DNA from: Arthrobacter sp. AQ5-05
GTDB taxonomy: Bacteria; Actinomycetota; Actinomycetes; Actinomycetales; Micrococcaceae
Length of the DNA: 64,000 nt
NCBI RefSeq assembly: GCF_003287975.1
Contig: NZ_QMKQ01000018.1
Span: forward strand, 24,253 to 88,252
Direction of reading: 5' to 3'
Shown: positions 8,371-17,161 of the stretch, in pieces
Layout: the number at the start of each line of letters is the position of its first letter
How positions within the stretch are numbered: the first letter of the stretch is position 1
Program-made: the position numbers and the translations under genes
The notes under the pieces: model-generated
Seen by the model: the letters and a program-made list of their open reading frames with translations, nothing else
What the model was told of the DNA's origin: nothing
Database searches by the model: none

Positions 8371-11300
8371 CTATGCGCTTTGGGCTTCCTCGCGCTCAAC
8401 GCGTTGGCTGATCACCATGGAAACCCCGTCTCCACGCATGGTCACCCCGTATAGCGCATCCGCGACTTCCATGGTGCGCTTCTGGTGGGTGATCACAATC
8501 AGCTGGCTCGACTCGCGCAGCTCTTCAAAGATCGTGATCAGCCGACCCAGGTTGGTGTCGTCCAGTGCCGCTTCCACCTCGTCCATGACGTAGAAGGGTG
8601 AAGGCCGGGCCTTGAAGATGGCTACCAGCAAGGCAACGGCCGTCAGCGACCTTTCCCCGCCCGAGAGCAGTGACAGGCGTTTGATCTTCTTGCCTGCGGG
8701 GCGTGCCTCGACTTCGATGCCGGTGGTGAGCATGTTGTCCGGGTCGGTAAGGACAAGACGTCCGTCTCCCCCGGGAAAGAGACGGCCGAAGACGCGCTCG
8801 AATTGCGCCGCGGTGTCGTTGTAGGCCTCGGCGAAAACCCGCTCTACCCGCTCGTCAACGTCCTTGATAATGTCCAGCAGGTCCTTGCGACTGTTCTTCA
8901 AGTCCTCCAACTGGGAGGTCAGGAACTTGTGCCGTTCCTCGAGCGCGGCGAACTCTTCCAATGCCAACGGGTTTACCCGGCCCAAGGCCGAAAGGTCCCT
9001 TTCGGCCTTCTTCAGCCGTTTTTCCTGCTCGGCACGGTCAAAGGCAATTCCCTCGGGAACCGTGTTGCCCTCGTCATCGACTTCTTGGCGAAGGGCGGCC
9101 CACTTGTCGTCTTCAGGAGGCGGCTGGGGCACCGGCAGGTGAGGCCCAAAGTTTTCAACAAGGTGCTCACTGGTGAGCCCGAGTTCTTCAATCGACCGGT
9201 TCTCGAGCGTCTCGATCCGCAGGCGCTGCTCGGCACGCGCCATTTCGTCGCGGTGCACCGAGTTGGTCAGTTCGGCCAATTCGTGGCCCAGCTTGTCCAC
9301 CCGCGCGCGGACCAATGACAGTTCTGCTTCCAGTTCTTCGCGCCGCTGCTGGAGCTGCTCGCGTTCCCGGTCGGCAAGCTCGATCGACACGTCCATAAAG
9401 GAAATGACGCGCTCGACCTTGCCCGAGACCTCTCGAGCAGCCAATGCCTGGCTTCGGCGAATCTCGGCGCGGCGCTGTGCCTCGGCACGGGCCCGGCGTT
9501 CGGTCTCCGCCGCCCGCTTCAGCGACTCGACGCGGCCACGAAGTGCGTTGGCGCGTTCCTCCGCACTGCGCAGGGCCAGACGGGCGTCGAGTTCCTTCTG
9601 CCGGGCTGCGGAGGCGGCCGCAGCAAGCTCATCGCGTTGGTCCGTTTCGGGTTCGTAGTCCTCGGGCGCTTCCTGGGCCATGTCCATGCGTTCGATAAGT
9701 TCGGCGAGCTTTTCCTGCTCCACCTCGAGCTTTTCTTGCGCCACCGCGATCTGTTGTTCGAGGCGTTCTCGCTCACCGTGGCCCTGGCGAAGCAAGGAAC
9801 CTAGATGCTCCATGCGCTGGGCCACGGCCGAGATCCTGGCATCGGAATCGTGCAGCCGGCTCAGCGCCGCATCCGCGGCCTCCTCCGCCGCCATGAGCTG
9901 GGCGGTGAGCTCCGCGGCTTCGAGGCGCATGGCTACGAGCTTCTCGTCAACCGATGACAGCTCGGCCTCGGTTTCACTGATGGCGGCGTTCTGTTCAATC
10001 AATGAGGGGGCGGCTGTCGTCCCGCCACTGGCGGTGCCCGAGGTAAGGATGTCTCCGGCCAGTGTCACGGCCCTCAAATGTGGGTCGTTCTCCAGCAGTC
10101 TCCGGGCTTCGGATAGGTCGGCCACAACCACCGTGGCGTGAAGCAGGTGCGCAAGCGTTCCAGCCAATGCCTCGGGGGTTCCGATGACCTCAAGGACGTG
10201 CTTTCCAAGGGAAGCTGCGGCATTGGGCTGTGTTGCTGCATCCAGGTTGCCGTTGACCAAGTGCACCCGGCCGCCGTCGGTTTCCCGCAGGTCCCCAAGG
10301 ATTGCCAACGCGTGGTCAAGTTCCTCCACGGCAATGGCTTCGGCAACCGGACCCAAGGCAGCGGCAACGGCAATTTCATAGCCGTTTTCAACCTCAAGGT
10401 ATTGCGAAAAACGACCCAACAATCCTTCGTGCCCACCGGCTAGGATTTCTTCGGAGGCATCCTTGCGGACCGCCCCCATGCGCAGCGCCTCAAGCCTTCC
10501 TCGCAAGGCACCGAGCGTGGTTGCAAGTTCCTGCTCGGCCACCCGCTGGGCATCCATCTTGGCCACCAAGGCCTCGTGGCGGTCGGCTGCATTCTCATAG
10601 GCCGTGTCGAGGTCTTCCTCGCCGCCCTGGACGGAGGCTGCCTGTTGTTCGAGGGCGGCAAACTCGTTCGCGGTTCCCTCGCGACGCTCGGCCCATCCCG
10701 TCAGGGACTGCCTCAGGCGGCCCAGTTCCCCCTCGGTGGCTTCAGCCTTGCTGCGGGATGCACCGATCTGTCCGGCCAGCCGCGCCAATCCTTCGCGGCG
10801 GTCTGCAGCCGTGCGCAATTCGTTGGTCAGGCGCTGTTGCTCCGCGTGGGCGGCTTCCTCGGCTTCCGCTTTGGCTTCGAGTGCTTCTTCCAGCAGCTCC
10901 TGGCGCATCTCCAGGTTCTCTTCCAATTCCTCGAGTTCGTCGCCGAGGCGTTCGGCCTGCGACTCCAATCTGTCGGGATCGCGGCTTGGGTCGAATTCGG
11001 GGCCGTCGGTTCCCAGCAGGCGTGAGCGTTCGGCCGACAAGGCACCCAGGGACCTGAATCGTTCTCGGGTGGACGTCAGCCCGAACCAGAGGTCCCGGGC
11101 CTTGTTAAGTGCCGGAGTGGCATGTGCTGCGGCCACCTCCAGGCTGGTCAGTTCCGCCCTGGATTCTTCAAGTCGTCCTTGGACGACCTGCTGGGCAGCT
11201 CGCTGGGTTGCCTCGTCGGAGATGTCTTTTTCCAGGGCCGTGCGAAGCGTTACCAGGTCGTCTGCCATGAGCCGAGACTTGGCATCACGAACCTCGAATT

Positions 11301-11955
11301 GGACGGCCTGTGCGCGGCGGGCAATCTTGGCTTGTTTTCCCAAGGGGGTGAGCTGGCGGCGGATTTCACCGGTGAGGTCCTCGAGCCGGTTCAGGTTCCC
11401 CTGCATGGCATCGAGTTTGCGTACGGTCTTTTCCTTGCGTCGCCGGTGCTTGAGCACGCCGGCTGCTTCCTCGATGAATCCGCGGCGGTCCTCGGGTGTG
11501 GCATGCAGGATCCGGTCCAACTGCCCCTGGCCGACAATCACGTGCATTTCGCGGCCAAGGCCGGAATCAGACAAAAGCTCTTGGATGTCCAGCAGGCGGC
11601 AGGAATTGCCGTTGATGGCGTACTCGGAGCCGCCCGCGCGGAACAAGGTCCTGGAGATCGTGACTTCGGCGTACTCGATGGGTAGCGCGCCGTCGCTGTT
11701 GTCGATCGTCAGTGAGACGTGGGCTCGCCCCAACGGCGCCCGGCCGGAGGTCCCAGCGAAGATGACGTCTTCCATTTTGCCGCCGCGCAGCGTCTTGGCG
11801 CCCTGCTCCCCCATGACCCAGGCCAAAGCGTCCACAACGTTCGATTTGCCCGAACCGTTGGGCCCCACCACCGCGGTGACACCCGGTTCGAATTCAAAGG
11901 TCGTCGCCGAGGCGAAAGACTTGAAGCCGCGAACGGTGAGTGTTTTCAAATGCAC
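8371..11955 (-). CDS. smc: chromosome segregation ATPase SMC
   Basis: Structural maintenance of chromosomes protein, 1,194 residues, full length. Head-N has Walker A GPNGSGKSN at about 31-39. Long heptad-rich, Glu/Ala/Arg-rich coiled coils flank a hinge around residues 500-640. Head-C has the signature LLSGGERSLTA and Walker B YVMDEVEAALDD. The GTG at 11955 gives the standard N-terminus (HLKTLTVRGFKSFA); an 18-codon upstream extension is unlikely. With ScpAB it organises the nucleoid. Neither scpA nor scpB lies in this window. Confidence 0.97.
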   Translation of the reverse strand: MHLKTLTVRGFKSFASATTFEFEPGVTAVVGPNGSGKSNVVDALAWVMGEQGAKTLRGGKMEDVIFAGTSGRAPLGRAHVSLTIDNSDGALPIEYAEVTISRTLFRAGGSEYAINGNSCRLLDIQELLSDSGLGREMHVIVGQGQLDRILHATPEDRRGFIEEAAGVLKHRRRKEKTVRKLDAMQGNLNRLEDLTGEIRRQLTPLGKQAKIARRAQAVQFEVRDAKSRLMADDLVTLRTALEKDISDEATQRAAQQVVQGRLEESRAELTSLEVAAAHATPALNKARDLWFGLTSTRERFRSLGALSAERSRLLGTDGPEFDPSRDPDRLESQAERLGDELEELEENLEMRQELLEEALEAKAEAEEAAHAEQQRLTNELRTAADRREGLARLAGQIGASRSKAEATEGELGRLRQSLTGWAERREGTANEFAALEQQAASVQGGEEDLDTAYENAADRHEALVAKMDAQRVAEQELATTLGALRGRLEALRMGAVRKDASEEILAGGHEGLLGRFSQYLEVENGYEIAVAAALGPVAEAIAVEELDHALAILGDLRETDGGRVHLVNGNLDAATQPNAAASLGKHVLEVIGTPEALAGTLAHLLHATVVVADLSEARRLLENDPHLRAVTLAGDILTSGTASGGTTAAPSLIEQNAAISETEAELSSVDEKLVAMRLEAAELTAQLMAAEEAADAALSRLHDSDARISAVAQRMEHLGSLLRQGHGERERLEQQIAVAQEKLEVEQEKLAELIERMDMAQEAPEDYEPETDQRDELAAAASAARQKELDARLALRSAEERANALRGRVESLKRAAETERRARAEAQRRAEIRRSQALAAREVSGKVERVISFMDVSIELADREREQLQQRREELEAELSLVRARVDKLGHELAELTNSVHRDEMARAEQRLRIETLENRSIEELGLTSEHLVENFGPHLPVPQPPPEDDKWAALRQEVDDEGNTVPEGIAFDRAEQEKRLKKAERDLSALGRVNPLALEEFAALEERHKFLTSQLEDLKNSRKDLLDIIKDVDERVERVFAEAYNDTAAQFERVFGRLFPGGDGRLVLTDPDNMLTTGIEVEARPAGKKIKRLSLLSGGERSLTAVALLVAIFKARPSPFYVMDEVEAALDDTNLGRLITIFEELRESSQLIVITHQKRTMEVADALYGVTMRGDGVSMVISQRVEREEAQSA

Positions 11956-12091
11956 GTGGGGGCGTCCTGGGTATTTGGTGGCTAAAGTGGTCGGTGGGCT
12001 GCCTTCCATCCTATCGAGTCACCCCGACTCGATGGCGTAGGTCAAGGCCGGCATGCAGGTATTTTCATCACGAAAGCTAGGAGCAGACCCC

Positions 12092-12910
12092 TTGAAGAGC
12101 CTTTTGGCCATTGATTCATGGCCTTCGACACACGCGGCCTCCGCCGTTGTTGCCGCGGACGGAACGGTCTTGGGATCGCATGGCGATGCGGATCATCGCT
12201 ATGCACTTGCCTCGGTGACCAAGTTGCTCAGTTCCTATGCGTGCTTGGTGGCATTGGAGGAGGGCGCCTTTGAGCTTGACACCCCGGCCGGCCCCGAGGG
12301 GTCCACGGTCAAGCATCTCTTGGCACACACCTCCGGCTACGACTTTGCCGAGCGCAAGGTCCGTTTCGCTCCCGGGGATCGTCGGCTCTACTCGAATGTC
12401 GGTTTTGAGGTGCTTGCAGAGACTTTGGAACAGGCCACCGAGATGAGCTTTGCGGAATACCTGGGCGAGGCGGTCCTGCAGCCCCTGGGCATGGATTCAA
12501 CCACCCTGGACGGCCGCGCAGCCGCGGACGGCACCTCCACGCTGGGCGACCTGGTCCTATTCGCCACCGAATTGCAGAGTCCCACGCTCTTGGACGTGCA
12601 AACCCACTCCCAGGCCACGCACGTGGTGTTCCCGGGTCTTCCCGGGATTCTGCCCGGTTATGGGCGCCAAACCGACAATACCTGGGGCCTGGGTTTCGAG
12701 ATACGTTCCGAGAAGTCCCCGCACTGGACCGGGCTGCTCAATTCACCTCAGACCTATGGACACTTTGGCCAGGCCGGCACATTCCTGTGGGTAGACCCGG
12801 CGTTGGACGCCGCCTGCGTGACCCTGACAGACAAGCCCTTTGGACCGTGGGCAGTGGAGGCGTGGACACCGTTCAACGACAAGGTTGTTTCCGAGATCAG
12901 GGGTCGGTAG
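12092..12910 (+). CDS. serine hydrolase of the beta-lactamase/penicillin-binding class C family
   Basis: 272 residues with the active-site series of class C serine hydrolases: SVTK (Ser41-Lys44, nucleophile tetrad), YSN near residue 99 and HFGQAG near 227 in place of KTG. There is no evident signal peptide, so a cytoplasmic esterase, amidase or peptidase role is as likely as one on the wall. The TTG at 12092 is favoured because TAGGAG lies 8 bases upstream; an in-frame ATG at 12053 has no such site. It is divergent from smc and ends in a terminator overlapping the 3' end of mutM. Substrate unknown. Confidence 0.8.
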   Translation: MKSLLAIDSWPSTHAASAVVAADGTVLGSHGDADHRYALASVTKLLSSYACLVALEEGAFELDTPAGPEGSTVKHLLAHTSGYDFAERKVRFAPGDRRLYSNVGFEVLAETLEQATEMSFAEYLGEAVLQPLGMDSTTLDGRAAADGTSTLGDLVLFATELQSPTLLDVQTHSQATHVVFPGLPGILPGYGRQTDNTWGLGFEIRSEKSPHWTGLLNSPQTYGHFGQAGTFLWVDPALDAACVTLTDKPFGPWAVEAWTPFNDKVVSEIRGR

Positions 12911-12915
12911 AGGTG

Positions 12916-12950
12916 AAGCCCCGCTGGACAGATCGGGCTAGCGGGGTTTT
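12916..12950 (+). terminator. intrinsic terminator of the serine hydrolase gene
   Basis: A 10-bp stem with one G-T pair (12916-12925 with 12940-12949), GC-rich core, followed by TTTT. It overlaps the last codons of the convergent mutM. Confidence 0.75.
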
Positions 12951-13855
12951 CGCTGGCACCGAGGGCAGCTGTAGGAAGATCGCCCCATGAACGGGTCACG
13001 ACGAATCAGTGACACGAAGCCTTGTTCGGCACAACGCAGGCACTGCTTGCCTTCACGTCCGTAGGCGTTCAAGGACCTGTCAAAATATCCGGAAGCTCCG
13101 TTGACATTGACGTAGAGGGCATCGAAGCTGGTGCCGCCCGCATCCAACGCCCGGCCCATGACGTCCACAAGCGCGGCGTGAAGCCGGGCAACGTCCGGGC
13201 GGCGGATCGTGGCCGTAGAGCGCAACCCGTGGAGATTGGCCGCCCACAGGGCCTCGTCGGCGTAGATGTTGCCCACGCCGGAGATCACTTGCTGGTCGAG
13301 GATGGCGCGCTTGAGCTGGGTGTTTTTCTTGCGCAGGGCTTCATAGAGCGTTGCGGGAGTGGACGCCGGATCCAGCACGTCCCGAGCGATGTGCGCGGCA
13401 GCCTCCGGGATCAGGGGATCCTCGGACCCGATGCCTCCCGGGAAATGGTCGCCGGTTTGTACCATGGGCGAGAGAAACATGCCGCCAAAGATTCTTTGGT
13501 CAATGAACCGCAATTGGCCGGGCTTGTTGGCCTCACTGGAAAGTTCGAGTCGCACCTTGAGGTGCTTTTCATCCGGTGCCGCGGGTTCCTCCACCAGAAG
13601 CTGTCCGCTCATGCCCAGATGCGCCACCAGTGCGCTGGGGATGGACAAGCCGTCCACCGGCATCCAGAGGAACTTGCCGCGGCGGACGGCAGCCGTAATG
13701 CTTGCGTGGGTAAGGCTCGCGGCGAAGTCTGATGGACCGTCCACGTGTCGTCGAACGGACCGCGGGTCAACAACCTGGACCGACTCGATGGTGCGGCCAA
13801 CGACCCAGTCATCCAGGCCGCGCCTCACCACCTCTACTTCAGGCAGCTCTGGCAT
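12938..13855 (-). CDS. mutM: formamidopyrimidine-DNA glycosylase
   Basis: Base-excision repair glycosylase/AP lyase that removes 8-oxoguanine and ring-opened purines. 305 residues starting with the obligatory catalytic MPELPEVE. Near the C-terminus four cysteines (CLRC ... CPRC) form the Fpg zinc finger. The central N/H2TH region includes [16 protein letters not shown]. It starts three bases after the rnc stop, so the two are probably co-transcribed. Confidence 0.96.
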   Translation of the reverse strand: MPELPEVEVVRRGLDDWVVGRTIESVQVVDPRSVRRHVDGPSDFAASLTHASITAAVRRGKFLWMPVDGLSIPSALVAHLGMSGQLLVEEPAAPDEKHLKVRLELSSEANKPGQLRFIDQRIFGGMFLSPMVQTGDHFPGGIGSEDPLIPEAAAHIARDVLDPASTPATLYEALRKKNTQLKRAILDQQVISGVGNIYADEALWAANLHGLRSTATIRRPDVARLHAALVDVMGRALDAGGTSFDALYVNVNGASGYFDRSLNAYGREGKQCLRCAEQGFVSLIRRDPFMGRSSYSCPRCQRKPR

Positions 13856-13858
13856 TGC

Positions 13859-14560
13859 TTATTTGGCCTCGGTGGAATCATCCTGAGGGCGAACCATTTT
13901 CCAGGACACTGCAGCGGATTCCTGTTCGGCTTCCTTCTTTGAAGGTCCGGTTCCCGCACCGTAGGCGGTGCCGCCGATGTGCAGCACGGCTTGGTATGTG
14001 CGCTGGTGGTCAGGGCCGGAGCCCGTGACCCGGTACTCAATGTTGCCAAGCTTTTTGGCTGCGGCGATCTCTTGGATGGCCGTCTTCCAGTCGGTGCCGG
14101 CACCTAGGACATCCACATCGTGCAGCAGCGGCAGGATCAGGCGCATGACCATTTGCCGGGCAACTTCAATGCCGTGGTTCAGGAACGTTGCACCGATCAG
14201 GGATTCCATGGTGTCGGCAAGTATGGACGACTTGTCCTTGCCATTGGTAAGAATCTCACCTTGGCCCAGGAGGATGAACTCCCCCACGCCCAGGGAACGG
14301 GCTATGCCCGCGAGGGCACGGGTGCTAACCACTGCGGAGCGACGCTTGGCCAGATCGCCTTCGGGCAGATCCGGGTAGTTCTTGTAGAGGTGGTCGGTGA
14401 CGGCATAGCCGAGGACCGAATCCCCCAGGAACTCGAGGCGTTCGTTGGTGGGAATGCCACCATGCTCGTAGGCGTAGGAACGGTGTGTGAGGGCAAGACG
14501 AAGCGTCTCGGGGTCAATATTGACCCCGAGACGCTTCAAAAGCTCTTCTATTGAAGGCAT
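13859..14560 (-). CDS. rnc: ribonuclease III
   Basis: Double-strand-specific endoribonuclease for rRNA and mRNA processing, 233 residues. The catalytic signature ERLEFLGDSVLGYAV is at about 40-54, a second acidic site is near ILADTMESLIGA (about 114-125), and a double-stranded RNA-binding domain fills the C-terminal third, ending in a short hydrophilic tail. It lies between rpmF and mutM, the normal actinobacterial order. Confidence 0.96.
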   Translation of the reverse strand: MPSIEELLKRLGVNIDPETLRLALTHRSYAYEHGGIPTNERLEFLGDSVLGYAVTDHLYKNYPDLPEGDLAKRRSAVVSTRALAGIARSLGVGEFILLGQGEILTNGKDKSSILADTMESLIGATFLNHGIEVARQMVMRLILPLLHDVDVLGAGTDWKTAIQEIAAAKKLGNIEYRVTGSGPDHQRTYQAVLHIGGTAYGAGTGPSKKEAEQESAAVSWKMVRPQDDSTEAK

Positions 14561-14569
14561 CAGACAGAC

Positions 14570-14773
14570 TTACGCGTCTGCGACCTTGCGACCCTTGTAT
14601 TCAAGGAACAGCTCGGTGCCTGCGGAATCCGTGACAACCTTTGCCTGGTGCGGCAGGCTGTAGGTGACGCGGCCATTTTCCATGGTCTTCACCAGGGTAG
14701 GCGCGGTTGCCTTCCACTGGGCGCGACGGGCGCGAGTGTTTGAGCGGGACATCTTCCTCTTCGGGACAGCCAC
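14570..14773 (-). CDS. rpmF: 50S ribosomal protein L32 (cysteine-free form)
   Basis: 67-residue ribosomal protein starting [16 protein letters not shown] after the initiator; the GTG at 14773 is preferred over upstream in-frame codons because that is the universal bL32 N-terminus and an AGAAGAG stretch precedes it. No cysteine is present, so this is the zinc-independent (C-minus) form. It begins two bases after the yceD stop, a tight yceD-rpmF pair, and is followed 9 bases later by rnc. Confidence 0.95.
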   Translation of the reverse strand: MAVPKRKMSRSNTRARRAQWKATAPTLVKTMENGRVTYSLPHQAKVVTDSAGTELFLEYKGRKVADA

Positions 14774-14775
14774 GG

Positions 14776-15396
14776 CTACTTCTCTTCTCTCTCGACTGAA
14801 TGTGTACTCTGTGTCGCGTCCTCTGCGACGATGTCGGTCAGCCCGGCAAGCGCTGCCCAACGAGGATCCAAGACCTCATGGTGATGCTCAGGATCCTCAT
14901 TCAGGCTTTTTCCACATTCGGAGCAAAGCCCTGCACAGTCTTCCCGGCATACCGGTTGGAACGGCAGCGCGGTCACCACTGCATTCCGGAGCACAGGCTC
15001 GAGATCGATACGATCGTCTACAACCTGGTACTGGTCAAGCTCTTCTTCTTCGGTGAACTCGTGTAAGCCCTCGTAGTAGAAAAGTTCTTGAATGTCGGCA
15101 TCGAAGTCATACGCGATGGCTTCCAAGCACCGGCCGCATTCACCGTCGATTTCGACGGTGGCGATTCCGGAAACCAGAATACCCTCGTGCACGGCTTCGA
15201 ATCGCAGATCGAGGTCAATTTCTGACCCTTCACGGACTCCGATGAGTGCAACACCGATTTCAGCCGGTGCGGCGACCACCTCATCAAGGGTCGTCATGTT
15301 TCCCGGGCTGCGCCCGAGATCCTTGGTTAGAAAAACCAAGGGCGAACTGCGATCGATGCCGTGTGACGACGAACGATCTGAACGCTTTTCGCTAAT
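14776..15396 (-). CDS. yceD: YceD/DUF177-family protein, probable ATT start
   Basis: DUF177 protein next to rpmF, a family linked to 23S rRNA/large-subunit maturation. A central segment has ECGRCLEAI and the C-terminal part has four cysteines ([13 protein letters not shown]). No ATG or GTG occurs in frame near the expected start. A strong AGGAG (15406-15402) lies five bases before an in-frame ATT at 15396, giving 206 residues; the next candidate is a TTG at 15339 with no ribosome site. An ATT start, as known for infC, is the best reading. Upstream, where coaD would normally lie, the glycopolymer island begins. Confidence 0.88.
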   Translation of the reverse strand: MSEKRSDRSSSHGIDRSSPLVFLTKDLGRSPGNMTTLDEVVAAPAEIGVALIGVREGSEIDLDLRFEAVHEGILVSGIATVEIDGECGRCLEAIAYDFDADIQELFYYEGLHEFTEEEELDQYQVVDDRIDLEPVLRNAVVTALPFQPVCREDCAGLCSECGKSLNEDPEHHHEVLDPRWAALAGLTDIVAEDATQSTHSVEREEK

Positions 15397-15482
15397 GATG
15401 ACTCCTGTAGAACATAGACCGACATTACATCTTAGCCCGATCGAAGATGAGATCCCAAACGGGGACCGCCCAAACCTTGGAA

Positions 15483-17093
15483 TCAGGCACGTTTTGCGAC
15501 GATCCTCACAAGGTGGGGGTCCTCGCGTCCGAACGGGGCAAGCCCTTCGCCCGCTTCGCAGTGGAGAATGGTCATCCCATGCGCCTCCAGGGACGCGGCA
15601 GTTTCAGTCGCAGCAATAAATCGCCGATAGGATCGAAAAAGTGCCTTCTTTCGCTCCTCATCCTGATCCGTCCGATGTTCGAATGCGACGTAATCGCCAG
15701 GCTTGGTTGAAGCTGCGAGTTCAGAAAAGAGAACTTCCCCTTCTGCCGAAGTGAGTCCACTAAGAATGAAACGATGATAATAGAGCACGACACCAGATGC
15801 TTCGTCCCGGTGTTCATTTGCAAGGTTCTGGATTGTTCCCGGCTCCAGGACGTCATCTTCCTCGATATAGATCCCGGGGACTGTACGGGTATGCCTTCGC
15901 GCCGCCTGTGCAGCATAGCGACTCCGATCGACACCTACCACTACGGGAGCCAGGTTTTGCAACGTGGCCAAATCGCGCCCGTTGCCGCAACCAATGTCCA
16001 GAACCAATCCTGTTTGTGGCACTAGTTCAGATTCAACCAGCCACCGGGCGAACGAAGATGGTGCATCCTCCACCGGACGTGAGTAGAAGTCATCCATGGC
16101 AATTCGTGATCGTCGAGCATAGGAAAGCAAGGCTTGAGCGTCTCGACGGCGTCGCCGCTCCGACCATTTGAAGTTCGGATCCGGAATACCCCAATCCTCG
16201 CCGTAAACATGGCCCACAACATCCTTGGGGCTTGCAGGAATGCCGACATTAAATCCGCTAAGTAGGCCGCTTCCAACAGGTTCGAAGTTCGCAAGTGGTA
16301 CAGGGTCAACGCCAACCGTCCCAAACGGAAACCCGATATGTCCGTCTGCCTTTATGAATAGATGTGCGATATCAACCATGACTTTGGAACCCGTAGATTC
16401 CCTCACCGAAATGCATGAGGCCTTTGGAGTCACTTGATAGCCAGCAGCGATAAGGGCCTCACCAAGCGCTGCAAATTCGTCAGCCACGTCTTCCGGGGAG
16501 CCCTCCTTGCTGACATATGCACAGTCCATATCCTTATCGTGAGGAATGAACCCGTTGTTTCTTACATATCCGAGCAACGTGCCGCTGTATATGAAAGATT
16601 TGGAACCTGTCACTGACCTGATGACGCGATCTACTGCTTGATAGAGCGAGAGCACACCGTCTTGCCAAGTCAGATCTAAGTCCTTGGGCAAATGCGTTAT
16701 CTTGCCATTGGCGTCAAACCCCTGGCCCGAATCGAAGCGTCTACGGAGCGCTACCAGGTCCTCCTTGCCATCTTTGGCTGGATGGCTAAATCGTTTGCCA
16801 TTTGGCATCGTCAAGCAGTGCCCCGAGTACCTTACAGATATCAGATCGGATCGCTTAGCAAAACGCCAAACATCGTAGACACCTATCTTGAAAGATCCCC
16901 AGCCATGACGATCCGAAATTACGGGAGACTTAAGGACGAGCGTTTCGTTGATGAAAAGCTCAACATGTACAGCTCGCTCCGAGTTCTGGGGGAACCTTAC
17001 CCGCCCGTCAATTCCCTGCTTCTCATAGTTTTCTACAAACCCGAGCTTCCTTGCCCCGTGGGCCCTAGAGAGAGACCTCAATAAACTACGCAT
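15483..17093 (-). CDS. LicD-family phosphotransferase fused to a SAM-dependent methyltransferase
   Basis: 536 residues, three parts. About 1-140 is an unassigned N-terminal region. About 140-345 is LicD-like: the segment at 168-190 contains SGTLLGYVRNNG and the acidic triad in PHDKDMD (D186, D188, D190), and GEDWGIPDPNFKW follows later. From about 355 a class I methyltransferase shows VLDIGCGNGRD (364-374) and an acidic residue after strand 2 (VGVDRS). LicD proteins move phospho-substituents such as phosphocholine from a CDP donor to glycopolymers; what is moved or methylated here is unknown. AAGGAG sits 7 bases before the ATG. Base composition is AT-richer than in the neighbouring yceD-rpmF genes. 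Confidence 0.8.
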   Translation of the reverse strand: MRSLLRSLSRAHGARKLGFVENYEKQGIDGRVRFPQNSERAVHVELFINETLVLKSPVISDRHGWGSFKIGVYDVWRFAKRSDLISVRYSGHCLTMPNGKRFSHPAKDGKEDLVALRRRFDSGQGFDANGKITHLPKDLDLTWQDGVLSLYQAVDRVIRSVTGSKSFIYSGTLLGYVRNNGFIPHDKDMDCAYVSKEGSPEDVADEFAALGEALIAAGYQVTPKASCISVRESTGSKVMVDIAHLFIKADGHIGFPFGTVGVDPVPLANFEPVGSGLLSGFNVGIPASPKDVVGHVYGEDWGIPDPNFKWSERRRRRDAQALLSYARRSRIAMDDFYSRPVEDAPSSFARWLVESELVPQTGLVLDIGCGNGRDLATLQNLAPVVVGVDRSRYAAQAARRHTRTVPGIYIEEDDVLEPGTIQNLANEHRDEASGVVLYYHRFILSGLTSAEGEVLFSELAASTKPGDYVAFEHRTDQDEERKKALFRSYRRFIAATETAASLEAHGMTILHCEAGEGLAPFGREDPHLVRIVAKRA

Positions 17094-17161
17094 TTAACAC
17101 TCCTTTACATACACGCATTAGGGAATTTCGGGCGTTTCGTGACGCAAACAGCCCCACACAC

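Noticed and set aside
10604..12040. Long plus-strand frame opposite smc
   Set aside because: It is Ser/Arg/Ala-rich with no family motif and mirrors the well supported smc gene; a high-GC shadow frame.
12041..12091. ATG at 12053 as start of the serine hydrolase
   Set aside because: No ribosome site; TAGGAG is placed for the TTG at 12092.
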